Positions 35,155 through 43,632 of a DNA stretch of 64,000 bases are shown piece by piece (the stretch's first letter is position 1; each line of letters starts with the position of its first letter). The notes under the pieces are model-generated. The model had not been told where the DNA came from. It worked only from the letters and a program-made list of their open reading frames with translations, and did not search any database. The translations under genes and the position numbers were made by a program. This DNA comes from NBLH01 sp050296515. Its GTDB lineage: Bacteria; Bacteroidota; Bacteroidia; Bacteroidales; NBLH01. The DNA lies in assembly GCA_050296515.1 (NCBI GenBank), contig JBNKRJ010000134.1, positions 1 through 64,000 of the forward strand, read 5' to 3'.

Positions 35155-35488
35155 TTCAACTTTAGAGTTGAATTAGGTCTTCATTTTTGGGTTATTCACT
35201 TCGTTTATGAGCTCCACTTTGTTCCGGTTGACCCAAAAACGAAGCAACTTAGGCGAAGCTGTTCTCACGTAGCTCTGAAAGAGCGAGTAAAAAGGTCTAG
35301 GCTGCATGGATAACCTTCTCCATCTCTTATCAAGCCTAAGTGCGGCCGGGTGATCTTCGAACAAGTTCTCAGCTTCCCGGTCTTACTAAGGCTTGATTGC
35401 AAGCTGGAAAAGGTTTTCCATGAGGCCAATCGCTCTACATTCAATAACGCTAATCTTTTATTCATAAATTTGACTTGGGAAACATCAG
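35155..35488 (-). repeat. Structured interspersed repeat, copy B (intact)
   Basis: This element is about 330 bases and related to 1-136. It contains three nested inverted repeats: TTCAAC/GTTGAA (35155-35172); CTTCATTTTTGGGT (35179-35192) with ACCCAAAAACGAAG (35231-35244); and a long two-part stem, 35305-35322 with 35405-35422 (18 bp, 2 mismatches) then 35329-35350 with 35376-35397 (22 bp, imperfect). Short ORFs in it read through the stem arms and are unlikely to be genes. It is more likely a structured RNA or a non-autonomous mobile element; the strand shown is a guess. Confidence 0.65.
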
Positions 35489-35593
35489 TATCTTAATTAA
35501 TCTTCACGATTTCAATATTTCCAAATAAAGAGAGTTTGTTTTGATAAACGATTTAATAATTTGCCAAACATTCTAAAAAAAGGATAGGTGAAA

Positions 35594-35629
35594 CTAGTGT
35601 CAAGTTAAGTATGATATTCCTGGTAATTA
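35594..35629 (-). repeat. Inverted copy of the 41-nt repeat
   Basis: CTAGTGTCAAGTTAAGT and the following bases are the reverse complement, with about 5 differences in 33, of the repeat at 35815-35855. Together they bracket 35594-35855 like terminal inverted repeats. Confidence 0.7.
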
Positions 35630-35631
35630 GC

Positions 35632-35677
35632 CAGGTGACAACACCTGGCTGGTGCACTTGTCAGGTGTTGTCACCTG
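35632..35677. repeat. Perfect 16-bp palindromic hairpin
   Basis: CAGGTGACAACACCTG (35632-35647) and CAGGTGTTGTCACCTG (35662-35677) are exact reverse complements around a 14-base loop. Each arm is itself partly palindromic (CAGGTG...CACCTG). It sits inside the element bracketed by inverted 41-nt repeats. Confidence 0.8.
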
Positions 35678-35698
35678 ACAAATTAGCCTTGACACGAC

Positions 35699-35732
35699 AA
35701 TAGTGTCATGTCAAATGTAAGATTTCTGGTAA
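35699..35732 (-). repeat. Degenerate internal copy of the 41-nt repeat
   Basis: TAGTGTCATGTCAAATG and the following TTTCTGGTAA match the copy at 35594-35629 at about 25 of 32 positions, in the same orientation. Confidence 0.55.
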
Positions 35733-35814
35733 AGTCATTAGACATTAGTCACTGGTTATTAATAACAAATGACTAGTCACCAATGACTTCTGATTGTTTA
35801 AAATATGCTGTATA

Positions 35815-35855
35815 TTAAAATAATACCTAAAATATCACACTTGACTTGACACTAG
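35815..35855 (+). repeat. 41-nt short interspersed repeat, copy 2
   Basis: Forty of 41 bases are identical to 137-177. In the left-edge locus this repeat follows the structured element directly; here 326 bases intervene. Confidence 0.8.
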
Positions 35856-35925
35856 GGACTAATTGTCGATGTGATACACCTCCAGCAAGAAGATATGTTA
35901 AAGGTGAATGATAATCAATTCTTTT

Positions 35926-35975
35926 CGTTCTTTTCTAATTAAACATTGGTACTAATATTTTATTAGAAAAGAACG
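35926..35975. repeat. Perfect 14-bp inverted repeat
   Basis: CGTTCTTTTCTAAT (35926-35939) and ATTAGAAAAGAACG (35962-35975) are exact complements around 22 bases. It has no T-run and no adjacent gene, so it belongs to the repeat block rather than acting as a terminator. Confidence 0.7.
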
Positions 35976-35976
35976 T

Positions 35977-36180
35977 TTAAAATAATGATTGTCAGCTAAT
36001 TTATACTAACCGCAAATTGCTTTTCGCCATTTACCCCTACCCTAAAAGGGAGTGAAGAACGTTTACCTTCAAGAGCTTGTGAGTAAAATCAGTTTGCTCC
36101 CATTTGGGTTGGGGTAAACAAATTGATTTTCAAACGGAAGAAACCATTTAGGTGTAAACTAGCTGATAATCGTATTTAAA
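35977..36180. repeat. Nested long imperfect inverted repeat
   Basis: The outer arms, around GTCAGCTAATTTATAC (from 35991) and GTGTAAACTAGCTGATAA (from 36152), pair with few mismatches and extend outward into AT-rich flanks. The inner arms TTTACCCCTACCC (from 36030) and GGGTTGGGGTAAAC (36106-36119) form a second stem. The size and shape suggest a palindromic miniature element. Confidence 0.55.
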
Positions 36181-36206
36181 ATTAAGATTAAATCTCATTA
36201 ACTAAA

Positions 36207-36230
36207 AAAGGTCATCCTAAGATGACCTTT
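36207..36230 (-). terminator. Terminator of the type IX secretion operon
   Basis: AAAGGTCATC and GATGACCTTT form a perfect 10-bp stem with a 4-base loop, followed on the minus strand by a T-run, 26 bases past the gldN stop codon. Confidence 0.85.
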
Positions 36231-36255
36231 ATATATTGCATTGAGGCTATATATA

Positions 36256-37137
36256 TTAATATTCCCAAAGGTCTTGCTCGTAATTGAAAATACTTTCTTT
36301 AATTCTTTCAGCCTCTAACTGTGATTCTAAGCCAACTGTATAATCAGAAATTGCCCTGTTGTTATAAGCATTTGATTCCTGAACTATATAGCTTGAAAAC
36401 ATTCTTTTGAAAAAAAGATCATCAAACGAATAATCCTGTGCATCATTTTTAGAGTTGAACACTTTATGATTAGCAAGTATTTTCCTTGCCTCTGGGAAAT
36501 ATACCCAGAATAATTTTTTCATCATCAATTGTTCATCCTCCTCTGCGTCAGGATCATCAGATTCTTTTGCATAAATCCTTACCGGACAAAGTCCTACAAT
36601 ACGAACTTCCATGATTGATCTTTGTTTATCAAAGAACCAAACTTCTTTCACAATAAGTTCTTTTACTTCTTTGTAATAAATCTGTCCTTCTATAGTTTTT
36701 TCTATCATCGGGCCTTCAGGATCTTCAACATTTTCAACCATAATCACCTGGTCTTTTGCTCCAAATTTATCCTCAATGTCCTTCACTGTCATCACTGTGG
36801 CAAATTCATCACCAGTTGCGATGTCTTCATCATAAGCAGTCAACCCCTGATTTTGGATTCCCCACATTAAAAGAGAAATCAAACTCATCCTATCACCAAT
36901 TGGATCTTCTGGATAATACAATGGGAAATTAATTTTTTCTTTTAATTGAATTTTCCGCCAAACAGTTTTTGACCACATCACATCAGCTTCACGCAAATAT
37001 TGGTATGGAACAGGCTTTTTATCCGGAATGTGATTTTTCACATATATCCCATTCAATACATCTTGCGCTTTTAATCCGGTTAAATTAAATGCAATAGCAA
37101 TTAGCAGAATGATTGAAACCAATCCTTTTTTCTTCAT
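36256..37137 (-). CDS. gldN: Type IX secretion/gliding protein GldN
   Basis: GldN (PorN) forms, with GldK, the large periplasmic ring of the type IX secretion system. The 293-residue protein has a signal peptide (about 1-24, ending GLKAQ) and the GldN-like domain, seen as DVMWSKTVWRKIQLKEKINFPLYYP, a long acidic-basic mid-region and VWFFDKQRSIMEVRIVGLCPVR. It is the last gene of the porP-gldKLMN run, 43 bases after gldM, and is followed by a clear terminator. Length fits the family. Confidence 0.95.
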   Translation of the reverse strand: MKKKGLVSIILLIAIAFNLTGLKAQDVLNGIYVKNHIPDKKPVPYQYLREADVMWSKTVWRKIQLKEKINFPLYYPEDPIGDRMSLISLLMWGIQNQGLTAYDEDIATGDEFATVMTVKDIEDKFGAKDQVIMVENVEDPEGPMIEKTIEGQIYYKEVKELIVKEVWFFDKQRSIMEVRIVGLCPVRIYAKESDDPDAEEDEQLMMKKLFWVYFPEARKILANHKVFNSKNDAQDYSFDDLFFKRMFSSYIVQESNAYNNRAISDYTVGLESQLEAERIKESIFNYEQDLWEY

Positions 37138-37179
37138 TTCATTAATTTTTAAATATTCAATTGGCCCAAATAACCAAAA

Positions 37180-38724
37180 TTACTTTATTTTAAAGGTTAA
37201 CGAACCAAGATCTCTAACTGTTCCATCAGGTCCACTTGCTTTTATATCCTCGATATATACTTTTCTCCCTGATTGAACTCCTCTTAATAACTGTTGCTGA
37301 GCAGCGGTAAATCTTGCACTACTTGATTTTGCGTCCTGAACATAACCACCCTTCGCTTGTGCCGATACGTTAAAGCCAACAACATTAAACCTCAAGTCAA
37401 AATCAAAGTTTTCCATTACTGCAGACACTCCTGTTTGAGCAGCCAACCAGTTTTTCTGAACAGTTCCACCACGCGTTCCACCAATTTTAGCAACAGGATC
37501 TGGTACCTTTTTTACTCTAAATTCTTTGGAACCCATATTCTTCTTCTGTCCATCCAACTCTGCTGTTGCACCAACATTAACCTTGTTTCCTTGAGGGCCC
37601 TTAACCCTTACAACATATCCATTCCCCTTTCTAACAATACTTCCTCCTCCTGATAAAAATGCGCTAACCTTACTTGGAGGCACTCCAGGAACAGATACAT
37701 CAACAGGATTGTCCACACCTATGTAAAATACATTCATTTTGGTCGGTGAAACAACAAGACTTGCTTGCCCTACAGTGTACTCGCTTTTGAAAGGAAATTT
37801 CATTATTTCCTGAGTCTTCGGATTTTTCATCTCAATAACTCCTCCGAAAGATTTTGGACCAGGACTCCCTGTACTTCCAGTATATATCCCCTTTCCTCCT
37901 TCAACAGGTAATTCTGAACCTCCATCTAATTTAATTACAGGAGCAATTGTAGAGTCAGAGGCTGCAATAAACACTTGTGCCTTAAATGGTTGCCCCATTA
38001 AAACATAGTTCGATGGAGATGTAACTATTGCTTCAATTTTATTAAATTTAAAACTACCTTCATCAATTTTCGTATAAAGATAATCCAGCATATTTGCTTC
38101 AGCAGTCCTAACATCAGCCTGCATTTTCGACATTAGAGCTACAACACCAGCAGAAGGCATATGTTCAAAATATGCAGCTTCCCAAGCTACAATAGAGCCC
38201 TTTTCCTGACCAGCAACATCATCTGTACTCAAGGTGCTTTTAATATTATTAGCTAACCCTGGGTTATTGTCAATCATTTTGATAAGAAACTCCCTGTATT
38301 CATCAATTCTTTGCTTCAAGGTTTCCGCTCTTTTTTCCGTAATCATAATTTGCCCGGGGATGTTAATATCATCTTTCTTTTCAATGTTATTTGGATCACC
38401 TTGAGGACCTTCAATAGTTTGTACTATTAAAGTTTTCAGCTCTTGGATATATCCAACAAGCTCAGTCGATTTGGAACCAACCTGATCTGCCTTTTGTTTC
38501 CAAGGCCCAGTCTTTGCAGGGTTCTCTTTGTTGGCGGCTTCAAATTTTGAATAAATGTCGCCATTTTTTGTTACAGTGTTTTCCGTTGATTTACGCAAGC
38601 TTTCGTCCATTAAACTAAAGGCGTTTAGAACTTCAGCTGCAACGTTCAGTGCCAACAGAGCAGTAAGAACTAAGTACATCATACCAATCATCTTCTGCCG
38701 CGGCGTTTCTTTTCCGTGTGCCAT
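37180..38724 (-). CDS. gldM: Type IX secretion motor/shaft protein GldM
   Basis: GldM (PorM) is the rotating shaft that carries motion from the GldL motor across the periplasm. The 514-residue protein has one N-terminal membrane helix (about 14-34, MIGMMYLVLTALLALNVAAE), a mainly helical first domain and a chain of beta-rich periplasmic domains with proline-rich junctions (GVPPSKVSAFLSGGG). The C-terminal domain ends in GTVRDLGSLTFKIK and contacts the GldK/N ring. Length and topology are standard. It lies between gldL and gldN. Confidence 0.96.
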   Translation of the reverse strand: MAHGKETPRQKMIGMMYLVLTALLALNVAAEVLNAFSLMDESLRKSTENTVTKNGDIYSKFEAANKENPAKTGPWKQKADQVGSKSTELVGYIQELKTLIVQTIEGPQGDPNNIEKKDDINIPGQIMITEKRAETLKQRIDEYREFLIKMIDNNPGLANNIKSTLSTDDVAGQEKGSIVAWEAAYFEHMPSAGVVALMSKMQADVRTAEANMLDYLYTKIDEGSFKFNKIEAIVTSPSNYVLMGQPFKAQVFIAASDSTIAPVIKLDGGSELPVEGGKGIYTGSTGSPGPKSFGGVIEMKNPKTQEIMKFPFKSEYTVGQASLVVSPTKMNVFYIGVDNPVDVSVPGVPPSKVSAFLSGGGSIVRKGNGYVVRVKGPQGNKVNVGATAELDGQKKNMGSKEFRVKKVPDPVAKIGGTRGGTVQKNWLAAQTGVSAVMENFDFDLRFNVVGFNVSAQAKGGYVQDAKSSSARFTAAQQQLLRGVQSGRKVYIEDIKASGPDGTVRDLGSLTFKIK

Positions 38725-38760
38725 AATTTTTCAGAATTTAATGATTAAATAGTATGATAG

Positions 38761-39675
38761 TTAGTCTACTTTAACATTCATGGCAGCAAGCATATTGCCA
38801 TATACGTTATTCAATGATTCAAGTCGTTGTCCTAATTTCTTAATTTCAGCGTGGTATTTTCTTGAGTGTTCCACAGAACCTTCAATATCAGCCATCATGT
38901 TTTCAAGTCCCTGAGTGCTTAACTGAAGCTCAAAAATAGCATTTAATGCTTCCAAGTTTTTGTTAAGTTTGCTTACATGCTGACTATACTCGCTATTACC
39001 TTCTTTTAAGGCTGAAAAGTCAACTTCCATATTTTCAGTCAATCTTTCATAAGCTGCAATGAAATTACCTCCTTTTTCAGTCACAGCCTGAGCATTTTTG
39101 CTATATGCATCAGATAGTGATTCTGCTGAGTAATTTAATGCTTCTGCTGATTGCTTATAACCATCTATTGATTCCTTGTAAGCAGACGAAAGCTCATTCA
39201 CAGATCCAGAAGCTTTCTTAACATTCTCTGTAAATTCATTTGTTGCAAGCGCCGCATTTGAAATGTTTGCCATTTCGCTAACCCTAAGGTTCAGGTTTTC
39301 AATACCATCACCAAGTTTGTCAAATAAAGTTGCACCACCTGCTTTATCAAGCATTTGGTCAAACTTCATTATTGCATCTCCCGAAGAGATTGGAGTTTGT
39401 GAACCAGAAGTAATCGCCAATTCATCATCTTCATCAAGTCCTGATAATTGAGGATAAACAAGAGTCCAGTCTAGTTCTTCATGCAATGGTTCAAAGGCTG
39501 AGAAAAAGAAGATAATTGCTTCTGTTCCCAAACCTGCAATAAGCATCGGTCCGGCGCCAGGCCAGTGCATGATTTTAAAAAGTGCACCAACAATAACCAC
39601 AGAGGCTCCTAATCCATATAGCTTGGCCATGAAATTTTTCCATGCATGTGATTGTGTTATTTGAGCAAGTCCCAT
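38761..39675 (-). CDS. gldL: Type IX secretion motor protein GldL
   Basis: GldL (PorL) forms the inner-membrane proton-driven motor around GldM. The 304-residue protein has two membrane helices: about 17-37, containing Lys34 and His37 in ALFKIMHW, and about 42-62, containing Glu52 and Glu62 in GTEAIIFFFSAFE. Ionisable residues of this kind in the helices are the ones implicated in proton use in characterised GldL; one-to-one matching is my inference. A long helical cytoplasmic tail (about 110-300) follows. It lies upstream of gldM with a 36-base gap. Confidence 0.95.
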   Translation of the reverse strand: MGLAQITQSHAWKNFMAKLYGLGASVVIVGALFKIMHWPGAGPMLIAGLGTEAIIFFFSAFEPLHEELDWTLVYPQLSGLDEDDELAITSGSQTPISSGDAIMKFDQMLDKAGGATLFDKLGDGIENLNLRVSEMANISNAALATNEFTENVKKASGSVNELSSAYKESIDGYKQSAEALNYSAESLSDAYSKNAQAVTEKGGNFIAAYERLTENMEVDFSALKEGNSEYSQHVSKLNKNLEALNAIFELQLSTQGLENMMADIEGSVEHSRKYHAEIKKLGQRLESLNNVYGNMLAAMNVKVD

Positions 39676-39767
39676 AATAATTATTTGTTTTAGTTAGTAA
39701 ATGAATTGATTTATGAAGCTAAATATAATTAAAATGTATTAATTACAAAAATCTAATTATCTGTTTG

Positions 39768-41171
39768 TTAGTTAAATTTGCTAAAGTCCCACTCGCTGTT
39801 ATCACGTCCTAAATATGAGCGGACACATCTGAATCCAACATATGATTTAGCAGTATCCTGATATTCATAAGTACGTGTTCCTACCTGCATATAGAAACCA
39901 ATATCTTTCCAAGAGCCTCCTCTAATAACCTTTCTCTTTAATGCAGGAGGATCAGATGCAAGTGCATTATAAACATAATCAGGGTTTAAATCGTGAGTGA
40001 AACTATATGATGATTCGTCATAAGCATTTGAAGTCCATTCAGCAACATTTCCGGCCATATCATACAATCCCCATTCGTTTGGAGAAAATAGCGCAACCTG
40101 AAGAGTTTCATTGGCTCCATCATCACCATAATTACCTCTTAAAGGCTTAAAGTTAGCAATAAAACATCCTGTATTATTTCTTGTATAAGGTCCTCCCCAA
40201 GGATACATTGACAACATTAAACCTCCTCTGGCCGCATATTCCCATTCAGCTTCAGTTGGCAATCTATAATCTTGAAATGGAACATTTCTTTTTTGAGTCA
40301 TATAGTTTCTCATCAGCTGAGTTCGCCATATACAGAAAGCATTTGCCTGTTTCCAGGTTACTCCAACAACTGGGTAGTTATCAAATGCTGGGTGCCAAAA
40401 ATAACTTTTTGCCAATGGTTCGTTGTAAGCGTAAGTATAATCAGACATCCAAACTAATGTGTCAGGATAAGCATTAATCCTTGCTGACATTATGAAAGAT
40501 GAACGATCTTTCAAAGGTTCCTTTTCCCCTTTAACATTAATTACCTCCCCTTTATACTCACCTCCGGTAAAATCTTCATTAAAGTTATATCTGTTTGATT
40601 TTTTTGCTGCTTGTTTAAGATCTACCCAGTAATATTCATAGATTAACTTTCTTGTATCAACTTCTTTTCTTCTATAAAACCTTTCATGAACAGGTAGGAA
40701 AATATCTTTAATAGCATCCTGATATTCTTCGTCTTCACTATCCCATTGAATTTCAGTCTCCCAGTTTAAGAAACATGTTTCAGGATCGTCATGATCATAA
40801 CCATCATAAGTCCTTTCTTCATCTATTTCTGCTTTATACCCCTCAACATCCGCCTTTACCAACATCCTTCTTGTAATTGAATCTCTTACCCAGTATACAA
40901 ACTGACGATACTCGTTGTTAGTAATTTCAGTAATATCCATCCAAAATGGGTCTACAGAAACCGTTTTTGCCTGAGCTGTAATTGCAAATGAAATATCTTC
41001 ATCATTTGGTCCCATGGTGAATGAGCCCATAGGAATGTATGTCATACCATATGGTTCTGGTTCATAAAATTCTTTTCTATCAGGCACCCCAACTAATTCT
41101 CCTTGCGGTCCTTTACTTTTGCAACTCACAAAAACCGAGATCACAACTACTAAATAGATAATTTTCTTCAT
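39768..41171 (-). CDS. gldK: Type IX secretion lipoprotein GldK
   Basis: GldK (PorK) is an outer-membrane-anchored lipoprotein that forms the ring with GldN. I start at the internal Met (467 residues), which gives a lipoprotein signal with lipobox FVSC (Cys17). The body has the formylglycine-generating-enzyme-like (SUMF1) fold: GSFTMG, PVVGVTWKQANAFCIWR, YRLPTEAEWEYAARGG, DMAGNVAEWT and RGGSWKD near the end. A long insertion (about 90-200) follows the first motif, as in other GldK. It is preceded by porP and followed by gldL. Confidence 0.95.
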   Translation of the reverse strand: MKKIIYLVVVISVFVSCKSKGPQGELVGVPDRKEFYEPEPYGMTYIPMGSFTMGPNDEDISFAITAQAKTVSVDPFWMDITEITNNEYRQFVYWVRDSITRRMLVKADVEGYKAEIDEERTYDGYDHDDPETCFLNWETEIQWDSEDEEYQDAIKDIFLPVHERFYRRKEVDTRKLIYEYYWVDLKQAAKKSNRYNFNEDFTGGEYKGEVINVKGEKEPLKDRSSFIMSARINAYPDTLVWMSDYTYAYNEPLAKSYFWHPAFDNYPVVGVTWKQANAFCIWRTQLMRNYMTQKRNVPFQDYRLPTEAEWEYAARGGLMLSMYPWGGPYTRNNTGCFIANFKPLRGNYGDDGANETLQVALFSPNEWGLYDMAGNVAEWTSNAYDESSYSFTHDLNPDYVYNALASDPPALKRKVIRGGSWKDIGFYMQVGTRTYEYQDTAKSYVGFRCVRSYLGRDNSEWDFSKFN

Positions 41172-41217
41172 AATGTCAAACCTTATATTCATTGCCAATG
41201 CTGTTTAATATTCTATT

Positions 41218-42159
41218 TTATAAAAACCTAACACTTCTGTATTTTTGCGGTACTCCCCCAAATTCAAGATCAAAACAATAACCAATCATAATTTCATGAC
41301 TCCCACTATTTGTATTAATCAACTTTGAAAAGTTAAGTCCGTATGCATATCCAATTTTTATACCATTAAATAATTCTAGTCCAATATTTATATCGAGTGC
41401 ATCGGTTGTCCTATAAGTAACGCCACCCCAGAATTTTTTATTGTATACAGCATTAAAATTTATTGTAAATTGTGGAGAAGCCCCGTCATACTTGACCAGC
41501 AGGTTTGGATAAATTTCTATAGGCTTACTTGATAAGTCAAGTTTATAACCAGTCATTAAATAATAATGCCTTTTTAGATAAGGCAGTTCTTTTCCGGATT
41601 GAAGATTAAAATTTGGCTGAGTCAAGTGCATTGAAGAAATCCCAACATAAAAATTATTAAGTGTATAAACTGCTCCAAAACTCATATCAAAAGACAAACC
41701 TTGATCTTTTTCAGAAGGAACTATTTGATCTGTTTCACCTTTACTCCCATCAGGAAGCTCCCATGTACCATCAAAAGCTTTATTATAGATGCCAAGCTTT
41801 ACTCCAACACTCAATGTTCCAACACTTAAATTATGTATGTATGAATAGTCAATACTTCCGGAAAAGTTTGTTTCAAATCCTAAGCGATCATCTAAAATGC
41901 TAATTCCAACCCCACTATTTATCCCAAAAAGATTTATTGGAGAATTAACAGTCAGCACTGTTGTTTGTGGCGCACCTTCCAGACCAATCCATTGCTGCCT
42001 GCTAATAATATTTGCGCATATTTCTCCTTGCAACCCCGCAAATGCTGGATTTACATGTACTTTGTTAAAAAATCTATGACTCAACACTGGATCTTGCTGG
42101 GCACTAACATAGAATAGGCTTAGTAATAGAATTTGTATTAGTATAAGCCGTCTTATCAT
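41218..42159 (-). CDS. porP: PorP/SprF family outer-membrane protein
   Basis: PorP/SprF-type proteins are outer-membrane barrels that work with the type IX system, often attaching secreted adhesins. I start at the internal Met (313 residues), giving a signal peptide (about 1-20, ending YVSAQ); the longer start falls inside the promoter. The family hallmark QDPVLSHRFFNKVHVNPAFAG opens the mature protein, and strand-rich sequence continues to the C-terminus (SVRFL). It is the first gene of the porP-gldKLMN operon with a consensus promoter 30 bases upstream. Confidence 0.93.
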   Translation of the reverse strand: MIRRLILIQILLLSLFYVSAQQDPVLSHRFFNKVHVNPAFAGLQGEICANIISRQQWIGLEGAPQTTVLTVNSPINLFGINSGVGISILDDRLGFETNFSGSIDYSYIHNLSVGTLSVGVKLGIYNKAFDGTWELPDGSKGETDQIVPSEKDQGLSFDMSFGAVYTLNNFYVGISSMHLTQPNFNLQSGKELPYLKRHYYLMTGYKLDLSSKPIEIYPNLLVKYDGASPQFTINFNAVYNKKFWGGVTYRTTDALDINIGLELFNGIKIGYAYGLNFSKLINTNSGSHEIMIGYCFDLEFGGVPQKYRSVRFL

Positions 42160-42186
42160 TTTGTTTTTTATATTAGTTAAACCAAG

Positions 42187-42217
42187 CAAAGTAAGTAATT
42201 TTTTTTGTTAAATCAAA
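42187..42217 (-). promoter_or_regulatory. Promoter of the porP-gldKLMN operon
   Basis: On the minus strand, TTTG (42214-42217), 19 bp, then TTACTTTG (42187-42194), one mismatch to TAnnTTTG. The predicted mRNA starts about 20 bases before the chosen porP ATG at 42159. Confidence 0.6.
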
Positions 42218-42360
42218 TACACTATAAATGCTGATATTTTGTATTGATTCTATCAATATATGTGCCACAATTTTTTAACAGTACTTTACAAGTTGCAAAG
42301 CCGGTTTTTTTATATACGTTAAATTATTAAAATTGTTTCCTTTGTATACTTAATTTTTTG

Positions 42361-43518
42361 TTAATAGAGATTTAATTTTTGTGTTGTTTTTAGCCATCTT
42401 TCGGGTAACTCTTGCTTGCAAGCAAGCTTGTAATCATCATTTGTACAGGCTATTATTAGCTTTTTTTCAGGTCTGCCAGGTTTCGGAACTTCCATCCACC
42501 ATCTGTTATTATAATTGTTTTGATAAAAAACTATATTCTGTTCATCACCATCAAAACTAACAATGTGTTTTGTATATTCTTTTGTTCCTTCCTTAGGAAA
42601 ATCATCTTTTCTTGAGATAAAGCCATCAATAAAATACCAAATAATTTGAGCGGCCAAAGCTGCCGACTGATTATTTAAGTCATAATCAGGATTCATTTCA
42701 AAAAGACCAAAACATTTTAAATTGTTGCTTATTCCAGCATATTTCCCTATTTGACAAATTTCCTCACTATAAAATCCATTTGGTGATGGAAATTTATGCC
42801 CAGGAGCATCTGACTGCTTAATTGATTTTAAATCTAAACTTAAAAAGCTTGCATCACGCATAATGGGTTCAGTATCTTGCATGTTTGAACGAACATAACC
42901 CAACCTGAAAGCATCAAAGTTCATTTTATTTATCAGGTTTAGTTCATCTTTAGTGCAATAATAAGTTTGATATCCTATATTGGTGAAATTAAAGAGATTC
43001 TTCCCCTTCTCCAGAATAATTTGTCCAAAATAAGATTCAGCATCAAAATCGTTCTTTCTATACCCAAAATCAAGTTTTGGATCAATAGAAACCATATTGA
43101 AAGGATTGTTTAATTTCTCAAAGCCAAGATAAACGCCATAAGTTAAATCCTGTCCTCCACCAATAATTATTGGAACAATGTTGTTTTGAACCAATTCAAA
43201 AACAATATCCTTTATTGCAACATAAGTGTCTTTTAATGATTTACCAGTACGTAAATTACCAGCATCAAGAATTTTTGCTTTCCCGTTTTTGTTTAATTTG
43301 TAAAGTTGTTCCCTTATTTTATCCGGAGCCTGACAGGTTCCCTTGTTACTTGTATTCCTTTCTTCTTCAACACCCAAAATGACAATATCATATTCATGCA
43401 GCTTTTCGTGAGTAGTTGACTTATCAATATGTAAGTAAGAAAACTTATTTCTGATTTCTTTATGACTAAAAGAAAACCTACTCATATCAACCAACTCAAA
43501 ATAGTCAAGAATACTCAT
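42361..43518 (-). CDS. Arginase-fold protein with degenerate metal site
   Basis: Ureohydrolases (arginase, agmatinase, formimidoylglutamase) hold two Mn ions through GGDHS, DAHxD and DxD motifs. This 385-residue protein has the fold landmarks in order, but IGGGQDLTYG has Gln123 for His, SIDPKLD has Lys148 for His (Asp146 and Asp150 kept), and SLDLKSIKQSDAPG has Lys231 for Asp (Asp229 kept). Three of six ligands are lost, two replaced by Lys, so canonical hydrolysis is very unlikely. The extra C-terminal segment is rich in Trp. It lies between topA and the type IX operon, a neighbourhood I recall from other Bacteroidota, suggesting a conserved non-enzymatic role. Confidence 0.85.
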   Translation of the reverse strand: MSILDYFELVDMSRFSFSHKEIRNKFSYLHIDKSTTHEKLHEYDIVILGVEEERNTSNKGTCQAPDKIREQLYKLNKNGKAKILDAGNLRTGKSLKDTYVAIKDIVFELVQNNIVPIIIGGGQDLTYGVYLGFEKLNNPFNMVSIDPKLDFGYRKNDFDAESYFGQIILEKGKNLFNFTNIGYQTYYCTKDELNLINKMNFDAFRLGYVRSNMQDTEPIMRDASFLSLDLKSIKQSDAPGHKFPSPNGFYSEEICQIGKYAGISNNLKCFGLFEMNPDYDLNNQSAALAAQIIWYFIDGFISRKDDFPKEGTKEYTKHIVSFDGDEQNIVFYQNNYNNRWWMEVPKPGRPEKKLIIACTNDDYKLACKQELPERWLKTTQKLNLY

Positions 43519-43632
43519 TTTTTTGTCACATTATTTTGTGCAAATATATGGTTTACCATACAAAATTACAAGCATACCAGCTTGCTACATCTATCACAGC
43601 TAGTTATGTATGATATTATTTTATAAAGGTAA

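Noticed and set aside
35173..35465. Two overlapping short minus-strand reading frames (63 and 66 codons) in the repeat
   Set aside because: They read through hairpin arms, overlap in different frames and have atypical composition. I treat them as spurious frames over a structured repeat.
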